From positions 1 through 59,288 of the forward strand of contig NZ_CAMZCS010000019.1 of NCBI RefSeq assembly GCF_947305105.1: a stretch of 59,288 nucleotides of DNA, written 5' to 3'. Below the pieces are notes generated by a model that worked only from the letters and a program-made list of their open reading frames with translations, did no database searches and was not told the DNA's origin. This DNA comes from an uncultured Fibrobacter sp. (GTDB taxonomy: Bacteria > Fibrobacterota > Fibrobacteria > Fibrobacterales > Fibrobacteraceae). Below are positions 8,731 to 17,012 of the stretch, piece after piece. A program made the position numbers and the translations under genes. Positions within the stretch are counted from its first letter, which is position 1; every line of letters starts with the position of its first letter.

Positions 8731-8886
8731 CTACTTGCTCGGGTCGGGTTTATCCCAGGGGAATGGATTCCCGTCGTTTTCGGGCGGCATCACGGGTATC
8801 ATGACCTTTTTTGGGAAAACAGCCGCGCAACCATTCAAGGCAACGCCGACAGCGAGTATCGCAAAAGCCAAAAGAAGCCTTCTCAT
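8731..8886 (-). CDS. small lipoprotein, 51 residues
   Basis: Very short gene. The product begins [20 protein letters not shown], a clear lipoprotein signal with the lipidated Cys at residue 20. Only about 31 mature residues follow, rich in Pro and Asp (MPPENDGNPFPWDKPDPSK). The ATG overlaps the stop of the preceding gene by 4 bp (ATGA), the signature of translational coupling, and that overlap makes the gene credible despite its size. The function is unknown. It may act with the protein encoded upstream. No homologue is recalled. Confidence 0.65.
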   Translation of the reverse strand: MRRLLLAFAILAVGVALNGCAAVFPKKVMIPVMPPENDGNPFPWDKPDPSK

Positions 8887-9230
8887 CGGATTTTCTCCTT
8901 CGATACACGACTCACTATGGGGATGAAGTCTTTCGGGTCGTACGCGATGTGGCGGTAAGCCCAGATGAGGGAATTGTCCTTCGCCTTGCGCATCTCGAAA
9001 ACGACAACGACACCCACCGTATCGCGAACTAGCTGCAGTAGCAGTTTCCGGTCGCTCTGCTGAACGTCGTCGACCAGGGTCACGTGGTCATCGAGAGCCA
9101 CATACTGCTTGGTCAACACGTGCAGGCGTTCACCGTAATCCGGGTGCACTCCTTCTACCTGCGCCGTTTTTCGCCATGTTTCGGATAAAAGGCCATTTTT
9201 ACGGACAAAAAAACACTTACAGCCTTGCAA
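8883..9230 (-). CDS. hypothetical protein coupled to a small lipoprotein
   Basis: An open frame of up to 115 codons from TTG 9230. No ATG occurs in the N-terminal part, so the true start could be this TTG or a later GTG (for example GTG at about 9149). The product has a mixed alpha/beta-like composition ([51 protein letters not shown]), with no signal peptide or known motif. Its stop overlaps the next gene by 4 bp, suggesting co-expression. It is divergent from queF, and the roughly 120-bp gap holds queF control signals. The function is not recognised. Confidence 0.5.
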   Translation of the reverse strand: MQGCKCFFVRKNGLLSETWRKTAQVEGVHPDYGERLHVLTKQYVALDDHVTLVDDVQQSDRKLLLQLVRDTVGVVVVFEMRKAKDNSLIWAYRHIAYDPKDFIPIVSRVSKEKIR

Positions 9231-9263
9231 TTCCAGGGGCTTTAAAAAGCACCTAGAATTTCC

Positions 9264-9269
9264 TATCTT
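9264..9269 (+). promoter_or_regulatory. candidate -10 box for queF
   Basis: TATCTT, the same hexamer seen before other genes here. Transcription would start near 9276 and leave a leader of about 75 nt before queF. Confidence 0.45.
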
Positions 9270-9276
9270 TGGGGGC

Positions 9277-9345
9277 GGCCAGTTCGAAACCCATCCTGGC
9301 CTTAGGTTGCGGAGTTCCCGCAGGCCCTATAAACCAAAACTAGGA
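9277..9345 (+). promoter_or_regulatory. structured queF leader, possible preQ1-type riboswitch
   Basis: The leader can form GGCCAG/CTGGCC (9277-9282 with 9296-9301) and TGCGG/CCGCA (9308-9322). Alternatively GGCCT (9298-9302) can pair with AGGCC (9322-9326). An A-rich tail, ATAAACCAAAACTAGGAG, then runs into the Shine-Dalgarno. The tail resembles that of preQ1-I aptamers, which often control queuosine genes. The loop is longer than the classical class I aptamer, so this is a suggestion only. Confidence 0.33.
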
Positions 9346-9351
9346 GTCAAA

Positions 9352-9828
9352 ATGCGTTCAGAAGCAGAACTCGAAGGCGTCACGCTGCTCGGCAACAACA
9401 AGACCCAGTACAAGACGACCTACAGCCCCGAAGTGCTCGAAAAATTCCCGAACAAGCACCCGGGCAACGACTACATGGTCACTTTCAACTGCCCGGAATT
9501 CACGAGCCTTTGCCCCAAAACCGGCCAGCCCGACTTTGCCGAAATCAAGATTCACTACATCCCGGACCAGTTCCTGGTAGAATCGAAGTCGCTCAAGCTG
9601 TACATGTTCTCGTTCAGGAACCACGGGGATTTCCACGAAGACTGCGTGAATATCATCATGAAGGACCTCGTGAAGCTTTTGGACCCGAAGTACATCGAAG
9701 TCGAGGGGCTGTTCATGCCGCGCGGAGGCATCTCGCTCTACCCGTTCGCCAACTACGGCAAGCCGGGCACCGAATTCGAATCGCTCGCCAAGACCCGCCT
9801 ATTTGCCGCAATCGACCGGAGGAAATAG
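9352..9828 (+). CDS. queF: preQ0 reductase (NADPH-dependent 7-cyano-7-deazaguanine reductase)
   Basis: Reduces the nitrile of preQ0 to the amine of preQ1 in queuosine synthesis. The 158-residue protein is of the short, single-domain (YkvM-like) type. Visible motifs are the catalytic Cys in [16 protein letters not shown], the family motif [22 protein letters not shown] with the zinc/substrate Glu and His, and the C-terminal [12 protein letters not shown]. The start at 9352 is chosen because AGGAG lies 6 nt upstream and the longer frame from 9307 adds residues unlike the family. The stop is followed at once by a heptad-repeat tract and then by a queuosine-precursor transporter. Confidence 0.96.
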   Translation: MRSEAELEGVTLLGNNKTQYKTTYSPEVLEKFPNKHPGNDYMVTFNCPEFTSLCPKTGQPDFAEIKIHYIPDQFLVESKSLKLYMFSFRNHGDFHEDCVNIIMKDLVKLLDPKYIEVEGLFMPRGGISLYPFANYGKPGTEFESLAKTRLFAAIDRRK

Positions 9829-9999
9829 GAGCGAGGCTCGAAGCTCCAGGCACGAGCAGTGAGCGATGAGCCGACGAGTCATGCGCCTGCGAATGACATT
9901 TTTTTCCTCTCTCGTCTCTCGTCTATTTCCCTAACCACCAACCACTGTTTACTAACCACTATCTACCTCACACCTCAAAGGCGCAACGCGCCGACCTCA
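9829..9999. repeat. heptad repeat tract and GGCGC palindrome
   Basis: The 177-bp gap between queF and the transporter is mostly degenerate 7-bp units (GCGAGGC, TCGAAGC, TCCAGGC, ACGAGCA, GTGAGCG, ATGAGCC; later CTCTCTC, GTCTCTC, and CCAACCA/CTAACCA types). It ends with a palindromic module at 9973-9999, CCTCAAAGGCGC-AAC-GCGCCGACCTCA, which recurs nearly identically at 34685-34711. Confidence 0.75.
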
Positions 10000-10005
10000 A
10001 ACCCC

Positions 10006-10722
10006 ATGCCTCTACAAAACGAACTCATCCTCATCGCCTCCATCTTCGCCTTCTTCGGGGGCCTCGTCGCCTTCTTCCGCTTCTTCGGTAAGCAGGGCAT
10101 CTTCGCCTGGACTGTCATCTGCACCATCGCCGCCAACATCGAGGTACTTATTCTGGTACACGCCTTCGGGCTCGACACCACGCTCGGCAACGTCATTTTC
10201 GCCTCGACTTTCCTCGCGACCGACATCATGAGCGAAATCTTCGGCAAAAAAGAGGCTAGCCGCTGCGTCAAAATCGGCATCCTCGCAAACGTCACGTTCA
10301 TCCTGATTTCCCAGAGCTGGTTCTTGTACATCCCCGCCGAGGGCGACTCCATGGCCGGCCCCATCCGTACCGTATTTGCCAATACGCCCCGCGTGATGCT
10401 TGCTAGCCTGTTCGCCTACGCCGTATGCGAACTGTTCGATGTGTGGGCCTACCACGCCTGGTGGAAATGGACCGAGAAAAAGTTCGGCGACAAGAAGCGC
10501 TTCTTGTGGCTGCGCAACAACGGCTCCACGCTCGTAAGCCAGCTCATCAATGTGGTGGTGTTCAACCTGCTCGCCTTCGCCGGCGTGTTCCCGTGGAATA
10601 CGATTGTCGAAATCCTGATTTTCGGCTACGGTATCTTCATCGTGACATCGCTGATGGACACACCGTTCGTGTACCTCGCCCGCCGCATTGCGGACAAGCA
10701 CCCGGAACTGCTGAAAGAATAG
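10006..10722 (+). CDS. queuosine precursor transporter (YhhQ/VUT family)
   Basis: Inner-membrane importer of preQ0/preQ1, DUF165 (VUT, QPTR) family. The 238-residue protein has about six hydrophobic helices. The family pattern is VIFASTFLATDIMSEIFGKKEA early on and NNGSTLVSQLINVVVFNLLAF in the second half, the latter including the conserved Ser-Gln and polar helix residues. The start ATG 10006 gives a normal N-terminus. The longer frame from 9859 reads through repeat DNA and is rejected. Placement just after queF indicates that preQ1 precursor can be both salvaged and made. No terminator is visible before the convergent lipoprotein gene. Confidence 0.92.
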   Translation: MPLQNELILIASIFAFFGGLVAFFRFFGKQGIFAWTVICTIAANIEVLILVHAFGLDTTLGNVIFASTFLATDIMSEIFGKKEASRCVKIGILANVTFILISQSWFLYIPAEGDSMAGPIRTVFANTPRVMLASLFAYAVCELFDVWAYHAWWKWTEKKFGDKKRFLWLRNNGSTLVSQLINVVVFNLLAFAGVFPWNTIVEILIFGYGIFIVTSLMDTPFVYLARRIADKHPELLKE

Positions 10723-10759
10723 CGTTTAAGTTCTAGACTACAGCAGTAAAAGGGAAGCT

Positions 10760-11545
10760 TTATTCTTCCTCTTCCAGGCACAACAGTGTAGCGGATTCAA
10801 AGAGGGAATCGCGGTTGCCCTTCTGGAACGGGGTCGAACTATAAACGCGCATCACCCCGCCATCGCAAGTCCTTTTCAGGTCTTCTTCTCCGGCCAGGGT
10901 CGAGTCCACCGTGCCGAGGGCGGATTGGCACAACGAGGGGAGAACCAAATCGGTCTCGACAACCGAAGAAACGGAATACATATCCCCCTTCCAAATATAA
11001 ACCGTCTTTGCGGCGGGCATGCCAAACGAAGGAATCACCCACACATTGTCGTTCTTGTCGATATCGCAACCTTGCTTTAGGTTCGGGTCGTTCAAAACGC
11101 TCAAGTCAGGGTATTCCCCTTCGCTACTCGGAGACGATTCCGGTTCTGCGGGTTCTACGCCGGGGTCTTCTTCGCCGGCACTGCTGGAGGATTCTTTATT
11201 TACAACGGCACTGCTACTAGAAGACTTGGCTTTTTTCTTGCTGCTGCTGGAAGATTTTTCGCTTTTCTTGCTGCTGGACGAGGATTCTGCTTCTTCCTCA
11301 TCTTCCTCATCTCCTTCGGTGCTGCTCGAGATTTCTTCGTCCTCATCGTCCATGCTACTGGAGGAGATTTTCTCATCTTCATCAGCCTTGCTGCTAGACG
11401 AAACATCGTCGGCATCGGCTTCGATTTTGGTATCGTTCGAAATCCCAGTGCTACTGTCGTCACCACAACCGACAAAACAGATTGCCAGGGCGAACGAAAT
11501 AGAAACAACTAATACCTTGACCAGGCCGAAAGGTCCAAATTGCAT
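10760..11545 (-). CDS. Ser-rich lipoprotein with a Cys/VW domain
   Basis: A 261-residue surface lipoprotein. Signal peptide MQFGPFGLVKVLVV..., lipobox ICFVGC. Residues 30-130 or so are a low-complexity linker of poly-Ser blocks alternating with acidic and Lys-rich stretches (SSSSSKKSEKSSSSSKKK). A globular C-terminal domain follows, starting CDIDKNDNVWVIPSF and holding four Cys (the last in LLCLEEEE). The same domain occurs three times in the neighbouring gene on the same strand, and the signal peptides are similar, so the two are paralogues. ATG 11545 has AAGGAG upstream; the frame open to 11617 adds an implausible N-terminus. Poly-Ser linkers are common in Fibrobacter exported proteins. Function unknown; a substrate- or cell-surface-binding role is a guess. 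Confidence 0.82.
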   Translation of the reverse strand: MQFGPFGLVKVLVVSISFALAICFVGCGDDSSTGISNDTKIEADADDVSSSSKADEDEKISSSSMDDEDEEISSSTEGDEEDEEEAESSSSSKKSEKSSSSSKKKAKSSSSSAVVNKESSSSAGEEDPGVEPAEPESSPSSEGEYPDLSVLNDPNLKQGCDIDKNDNVWVIPSFGMPAAKTVYIWKGDMYSVSSVVETDLVLPSLCQSALGTVDSTLAGEEDLKRTCDGGVMRVYSSTPFQKGNRDSLFESATLLCLEEEE

Positions 11546-11623
11546 GCTTTCTCCTTGTACATGTCGTAGGAAATATACAAAAAAGGCCCCGCAGGGCCCA
11601 TTTTTCATTTTATCCACCTAGAA

Positions 11624-13087
11624 TTATAAATCGCACAACGCCATCGCTTCTTCGTAGATTTCATCCCGGTCCGCATCATCGACGACCCTTTCAGCTCGTG
11701 ATTTATATACGCTACCTTCACAATAAGCGTGGTCATTCGGATCGGCGTTTTCTACCGACTCCTCGCAAGTTTCTTCATCCTCGAGTCTCATGTTCATTTC
11801 AGCAACAGCGGTATAGCTATTCCCGCTCCACGTGACAGTCGTCCGGCCCACGCCGGCAACGTCCATCACCCATACGTCATCATCCTTCTCGAAATCGCAA
11901 GTAGAACCGCTAGCCGATTCCCCGGCGCTGCTGGAAGACAAGTCCTCATCATCTTCATCGTCAAATTCAGCGGGAAGGCCGTTGTACATTCTGCACTTAC
12001 GCATGAACTCGCCGAACGCCTCGTCGCGGTCATAGTCCGGGTCAACACCCTTGATGGTCTTGAATTCTTCCGAGCCCTTGTCCGTACACCAGTACTTCTC
12101 ATGGTAGGTCTGGTCGTCCCTGGTGTAAGTGTCTTCTTCGGGGCCAGTTAAACTGCACAGTTGTTTCGCCAAGCTCCCTTCCGAAACTGTATGGGTAGAA
12201 TCGATGGAGCCACCCTCCTTGAATTCATAGTAGTAGCTCTTGTATTCCACTCCAGACGAATTGTCCTTGAGATAGAACTTCCACACCTTGTCGTCTTTCT
12301 TGAAGTTGCAGCCTGCGGTCATGCCATTGTAAGTGCCAGCAGAACTGCCGCCGTCCTTGCTCGAAGAGGAAGATTTATTTTTGCTGCTGGAAGAAGACCG
12401 GCCTGCACTACTCGAAGAAAGCTTGATAGCTATCCCGTTGTGTTTTACGCACTCCTCCATGGACATTTCAAAATACGTTTTACGGGACTTATCATACATT
12501 TCCCCAAAATCCGCGACATTAGTTCCATACATAACTCCGTTCTCGCACCAGTATGTAGAGACTATTTTCGTGTCTAAGAGAACATCTTCACTCGTTTCTT
12601 TACCCTTCTTCTGTTTACACTCTTTGGCAGTCTCGGGCCCACTGAAGACAAAATACGTTGAATCCTTGAGATACTTGCCATCAAAGAAACTGAAACTGTA
12701 CACCTCATAAGTATCGTCATCTTTAGTTTCAGTGTAAGCATAGGCCCATACCTCGTCGTCTTGCTTGAAGTCGCACTTCCCTATTTCGACGTCGGGCACG
12801 TTCACATTGTCAAAACGTTCCTTTTTGCTAGAGCTAGAGCCATCCTTTTTAGAGGAACTGGAGGAATCGTCCCTGCCGCTAGAGTCGTTCTTCTTGGAAG
12901 AACTGGAAGAACTGGAGGAACTGTCCTTGCCGCTAGAGTCGTCATCAATAGCGGAATTTTCCGGATCGTCGAAATTCCCGTCGGCAGCAGTGCTGCTTTC
13001 GCCACTACAGCCAACAAAACTCAAAGCTAGGGCGAACGGGACTAAAACGGCCAGCATTTTGGTCAGGCCAAGGTGTTCAAAACGCAT
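11624..13087 (-). CDS. Ser-rich lipoprotein with three Cys/VW repeat domains
   Basis: A 487-residue lipoprotein with signal MRFEHLGLTKMLAVLVPFAL and lipobox LSFVGC (Cys27). A poly-Ser/Lys linker occupies about residues 50-90. Three copies of one domain follow: residues 105-218 (CDFKQDDEVWAYAY), 260-370 (CNFKKDDKVWKFYL) and 397-486 (CDFEKDDDVWVMDV), joined by further Ser-rich linkers. Each copy has four Cys in comparable places: one at the start, one mid-way, one in a YWC or YC motif, and one near the end. This suggests two disulfides per domain outside the cytoplasm. It lies 78 bp upstream (minus strand) of its one-domain paralogue, so the two are probably co-transcribed. I do not recognise the domain as a named family. 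Confidence 0.85.
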   Translation of the reverse strand: MRFEHLGLTKMLAVLVPFALALSFVGCSGESSTAADGNFDDPENSAIDDDSSGKDSSSSSSSSSKKNDSSGRDDSSSSSKKDGSSSSKKERFDNVNVPDVEIGKCDFKQDDEVWAYAYTETKDDDTYEVYSFSFFDGKYLKDSTYFVFSGPETAKECKQKKGKETSEDVLLDTKIVSTYWCENGVMYGTNVADFGEMYDKSRKTYFEMSMEECVKHNGIAIKLSSSSAGRSSSSSKNKSSSSSKDGGSSAGTYNGMTAGCNFKKDDKVWKFYLKDNSSGVEYKSYYYEFKEGGSIDSTHTVSEGSLAKQLCSLTGPEEDTYTRDDQTYHEKYWCTDKGSEEFKTIKGVDPDYDRDEAFGEFMRKCRMYNGLPAEFDDEDDEDLSSSSAGESASGSTCDFEKDDDVWVMDVAGVGRTTVTWSGNSYTAVAEMNMRLEDEETCEESVENADPNDHAYCEGSVYKSRAERVVDDADRDEIYEEAMALCDL

Positions 13088-13319
13088 TATTCCTCCTGCG
13101 CGATGGGATTCGATAAATTCGAAGCCATATATGAGAATAAACAGAAAATAGAAAGTTTCGGCCGGTTCCTGCCCCGACAGCCCCCGGAACGCCGCCTATT
13201 ATATATAGTATCGTACCTGCGAAATTCGTCCAAAAACGGCAGGTACGAAAATTTTCGGGTATTTTTCCGCTGAACATCGCTCGGATAATCTTTTCGATGA
13301 ACTAAATTTTGCGCGGAAA

Positions 13320-14453
13320 ATGCTTATCACGGTGCTCACATACCTGGTCATCGGTCTATTGGCCGTGTTCGGACTATTCTACATAGTCCTCCTGGTGCGG
13401 TTCTACCGCGCCCTCGGCACCGTGCGTACAGGGACCTCCGACGTAGAGCCCAAACCGCGCGTGAGCATCCTGATTGCCGCACGCAACGAGTCGACCGGCA
13501 TCCGCGACACGCTGGATTCCGTCTTGGCACAGGACTACGATGGCGAGTGGGACGTCTGGGTCGCCGACGACCGCAGCACCGACGACACCCCGGAGATCCT
13601 GGCCGAATATGCCGCCCGCGACCCGAGGCTCCATATCCTCCGGATTGACGACATTCCCGAAGGCGTGAGCCCCAAGAAGCACGCCCTGTCAAAACTCATC
13701 GATGTCTGCGATGGCGATATTCTTTGCCTCACCGACGCCGACTGCATTGTGCTGCCCACCTGGATTGACGGCATCGTTCACGAATTTGAACCGGGCATCG
13801 AACTCGTGGCAGGGCATTCCTACATCCCGACCATCCCCGGCAAATCGAGCATTCTCATTTGCATGCAGGCGGTCGAAACGCTCATTTACCGCGTGGCAGG
13901 CACCGCAGGCCTCGCCATGCACCTGCCACTCACCAGCACCGGCAACAACTTCGCCTACCGCAAGAGTTTCTTCAAGAGCGTCCACGGGTTCGACAACGTG
14001 CTCAAGATCCAGAGTGGCGACGACGACCTCCTGATGCAGAAAATCGCCGACGACCGCCCCTGGGCCATGCGCTACTGTATTGCACCTAACACATTTGTCA
14101 CCACAAGCGGCAAGGAAACGCTCAAGGAACTCTGGGAACAGCGCAAGCGCTGGGCATCGGCAACTATATATTATACGCCGAAAATTGTGTTCGTACTCAG
14201 CATGGTGTTCCTCTTCCTCGTCATGCAGTGCGTCGCGGTGGCACTCTCGCCGTTCAGTTTCGAAATTCTCCTCGCGACAATTGTCGCATCCGTCGCCAAG
14301 TGCGTCGGAGACCTTGTTTTAATACTTCGCGGGCTCAGGATATTCAAGCAGGAGCACCTATTGAAATGGTGCATCCCCGTCGAGATTATCCACGCCCCCT
14401 TTACCGTTCTGGCCGTCCTCTTTGGCCTGTTCGGGCGATTCAAATGGAAATAA
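13320..14453 (+). CDS. membrane glycosyltransferase, family 2
   Basis: A 377-residue GT2 enzyme. An N-terminal membrane helix (LITVLTYLVIGLLAVFGLFY) leads to the GT-A domain: PRVSILIAARNES, WVADDRSTDDTPEIL, the metal-binding DxD-type TDADC, the acceptor-site GDDDLL, and the Q/RxxRW-type EQRKRWAS. Two to three C-terminal membrane helices follow. The architecture resembles processive or lipid-linked synthases of cell-surface polysaccharide. The donor and acceptor are unknown. It is followed 3 bp later by the topoisomerase gene, so the two are probably co-transcribed. A TAAATT box lies 11 nt before the ATG. Confidence 0.9.
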   Translation: MLITVLTYLVIGLLAVFGLFYIVLLVRFYRALGTVRTGTSDVEPKPRVSILIAARNESTGIRDTLDSVLAQDYDGEWDVWVADDRSTDDTPEILAEYAARDPRLHILRIDDIPEGVSPKKHALSKLIDVCDGDILCLTDADCIVLPTWIDGIVHEFEPGIELVAGHSYIPTIPGKSSILICMQAVETLIYRVAGTAGLAMHLPLTSTGNNFAYRKSFFKSVHGFDNVLKIQSGDDDLLMQKIADDRPWAMRYCIAPNTFVTTSGKETLKELWEQRKRWASATIYYTPKIVFVLSMVFLFLVMQCVAVALSPFSFEILLATIVASVAKCVGDLVLILRGLRIFKQEHLLKWCIPVEIIHAPFTVLAVLFGLFGRFKWK

Positions 14454-14456
14454 TCA

Positions 14457-16982
14457 ATGGCAACGACTACAAAAGCAACGACTAAGACGACCAAGACCGC
14501 GGCAACCAAGGCCAAGACAGCCAAGACTGCAAAAGCCCCCGCCGCCGGCAAGACGCTCATCATCGCGGAAAAGCCTAGCGTCGCCAGCGACCTGGTCAAG
14601 GTCCTCGGAGCAAAGACATTCACCAAAAACAACGGCTACTACGAAAGCGACACGACCATCGTAAGCCACGCCATCGGCCACCTCGTGACCATCGCCGACC
14701 CCAAAGACATCGACGAGCGCTACAAGGCCTGGGACATGAAGACACTCCCCATGCTCCCCGAAAAATTCCCGCTGGTCGCAACCCCCGCTACAAAATCGCA
14801 GCTTTCCATTGTGGGCAAGCTCATCAAGAGGAAAGACGTCACAACCATTGTGAACGCATGCGATGCGGGCCGCGAAGGTGAACTGATATTCTTCTACATA
14901 TTGGACTACGTGCTCAAGGGCAAGTTCACGGGCAAGACCATCAAGCGCCTGTGGATGCAGAGCATGACGCCCGCCGCCATCAAGGACGCCTTCGAGCACC
15001 TGCGTACCGCCGAAGAGATGGAAAACCTCAAGGATGCCGCCCTCTGCCGCAGCGAAGCCGACTGGCTCGTGGGCATGAACGGCAGCCGTGGCCTCACCGC
15101 CTACAACAGTAGCATGGGAGGTTTCCAGATTACGCCGTGCGGCCGCGTGCAGACCCCGACACTTGCCATCATCGTGAAGCGCGAAGAAGAACGCCTCAAG
15201 TTCGTGCCGCAAACGTTCTGGACCGTCGAGGCCGATTTCGACAACGGTGGCAACGCCTACCTAGGCAAGTGGTTCACCGGAGAAGGCAAGGAACGCCAGA
15301 AGCAGATTTTTGACGGAGAAAAGGCCGCCGAAATCCTTGCGAAGTGCAAGGGCAAGGCAGGCAAAATCGAGGAGACCACCGCCCCGAGCCAGCAAAAGTG
15401 CGGCCAGCTCTACGACCTCACTACGCTCCAGCGCGAGGCGAACAACCGTTTCGGGTTCAGCGCCAAGACGACGCTCTCGATTGCCCAGAGTTTGTACGAG
15501 CACTACAAGGCGACCACCTACCCGCGTACCGATAGCCGCTGCCTGCCCGAAGACTACGTAACCACCGTCAAGGCGACCCTCGGCAAGATCGAAGGCCCGC
15601 TCAGGAAGTTCGCCCTGGAAGCGCTCGACAACAGCTACGTGAAGCGCACCCCGAAGGTGTTCGACAACTCGAAGATTTCGGACCACTTCGCCATCATCCC
15701 CACGGGTGTTGTGCCGAAGGGACTCTCCGAGGCCGAAGAAAAGATTTACACGATGATCTGCCAGCGCTTTATCGCGGTGTTCTTCCCGCCGGCGCAGTAC
15801 CTGAACACCACCCGCGTCACGACCGTCGAGGGCGAGACGTTCATCACCGAAGGCAAGATTCTCGTAGACCCCGGCTTCAAGGCCGTGTATGGCAAAGACA
15901 GCGACGATGAGTCGAACGTTCCGCAGCTCAAGGGAGATGCGGCCAAGACGCTTGACATCCGCAGCAACGAAGACTTTACCAAGCCGCCCGCGCACTACAC
16001 AGAAAGCACGTTGCTTTCTATGATGGAAAGCGCGGGCAAGCTCGTCGAAGACGACGAGCTGCGCGACGCCATGAAGGAGCGCGGGCTTGGTACGCCGGCA
16101 ACGCGAGCCGCCATCATCGAAAAGCTCGTGAGCGACAAGTACGTTGTCCGTGACGGCAAGGAAATGATCCCGACAGCAAAGGCGTTCGACCTTATCAAGG
16201 TGCTCTCGGCCATGGACATCGAAGCCCTCACGAGCCCGGAACTCACCGGCGAGTGGGAATACAAGATGGATCTTATCTCCAAGGGCAAGGAATCCCGTGA
16301 AAACTTCATGCAAGGCATCGTCGAGATGACAAAGTCCATGGTGAAAAACATCAAGGGATTCAAGGAAGAAAGCACGACCGGCGAGGCAAAGTTCAGCCCG
16401 GTGAACGGCAAGAAGGTCTTCGAAACCGTGAGCCGCTACACTACCGAAGACGGCATTGTCATCCGCAAGATTATCGGTGGCAAGCACCTCACCGACGACG
16501 AAATCGTCGAGCTCCTGACCAAGCGGAAAATCGGCCCGCTCACGGGTTTCCGCAGCAAGAAGGGTGCCGAATTCTCGGCCGTGCTCACCATCAACGACCA
16601 GAACAAAATTGAATTCGTATTCGACGAGAAGCCCGAAGAAATCGAGATTGGCGAGAAGGTGGGCAAGTCCCCCATCGACGGCTCCGACGTGTTCGAGACG
16701 CTCACCGGCTACGTGAGCCAGAGCTATATCGACAAGGAACCGAGCGGCATCCAACTTCCCAAGGTGATGCTCGGCAAAGAACTCCCGATCGACGAAATCA
16801 AGAAGATGCTCGGCGGCGAAAAGACCTCGCTCATCAAGGGTTTCCGCAGCAACAAGACGCACCGCCTGTTCGACGCGTTCCTCTACCTCGACAAGGCAGG
16901 CAAGCTCAAGTTCGACTTCCCGCCGCGCACGTTCACGGCAAAGCGATTCACGAAGAAACCCGCGGCCAAGGCCGAAGGCTAG
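14457..16982 (+). CDS. topB: DNA topoisomerase III (type IA)
   Basis: Type IA topoisomerase that passes single DNA strands through a transient break; it decatenates replication and recombination intermediates. The 841-residue protein has a Lys/Thr/Ala-rich basic N-terminal extension of about 30 residues. A TOPRIM domain follows (KTLIIAEKPSVASDL; DAGREGELIF), then the active-site motif TTYPRTDSRCL with the nucleophile Tyr355. The C-terminal third contains two topoisomerase C-terminal repeats (SRYTTEDGIVIRKIIGGKHL and GYVSQSYIDKEPSGIQLPK). A basic tail may help bind DNA. It begins 3 bp after the glycosyltransferase and precedes the GH3 gene by 30 bp. Confidence 0.94.
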   Translation: MATTTKATTKTTKTAATKAKTAKTAKAPAAGKTLIIAEKPSVASDLVKVLGAKTFTKNNGYYESDTTIVSHAIGHLVTIADPKDIDERYKAWDMKTLPMLPEKFPLVATPATKSQLSIVGKLIKRKDVTTIVNACDAGREGELIFFYILDYVLKGKFTGKTIKRLWMQSMTPAAIKDAFEHLRTAEEMENLKDAALCRSEADWLVGMNGSRGLTAYNSSMGGFQITPCGRVQTPTLAIIVKREEERLKFVPQTFWTVEADFDNGGNAYLGKWFTGEGKERQKQIFDGEKAAEILAKCKGKAGKIEETTAPSQQKCGQLYDLTTLQREANNRFGFSAKTTLSIAQSLYEHYKATTYPRTDSRCLPEDYVTTVKATLGKIEGPLRKFALEALDNSYVKRTPKVFDNSKISDHFAIIPTGVVPKGLSEAEEKIYTMICQRFIAVFFPPAQYLNTTRVTTVEGETFITEGKILVDPGFKAVYGKDSDDESNVPQLKGDAAKTLDIRSNEDFTKPPAHYTESTLLSMMESAGKLVEDDELRDAMKERGLGTPATRAAIIEKLVSDKYVVRDGKEMIPTAKAFDLIKVLSAMDIEALTSPELTGEWEYKMDLISKGKESRENFMQGIVEMTKSMVKNIKGFKEESTTGEAKFSPVNGKKVFETVSRYTTEDGIVIRKIIGGKHLTDDEIVELLTKRKIGPLTGFRSKKGAEFSAVLTINDQNKIEFVFDEKPEEIEIGEKVGKSPIDGSDVFETLTGYVSQSYIDKEPSGIQLPKVMLGKELPIDEIKKMLGGEKTSLIKGFRSNKTHRLFDAFLYLDKAGKLKFDFPPRTFTAKRFTKKPAAKAEG

Positions 16983-17012
16983 CGCAGCAACGCCTGCGCC
17001 AAAAGGACCCTC

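Noticed and set aside
9859-10005. N-terminal extension of the queuosine transporter
   Set aside because: The extra 49 codons read through heptad-repeat DNA and have no family counterpart; ATG 10006 fits.
10760-13087. CRISPR-like or tandem DNA repeats in the Ser-rich genes
   Set aside because: The repetition is poly-Ser coding sequence in linkers, not regularly spaced direct repeats.
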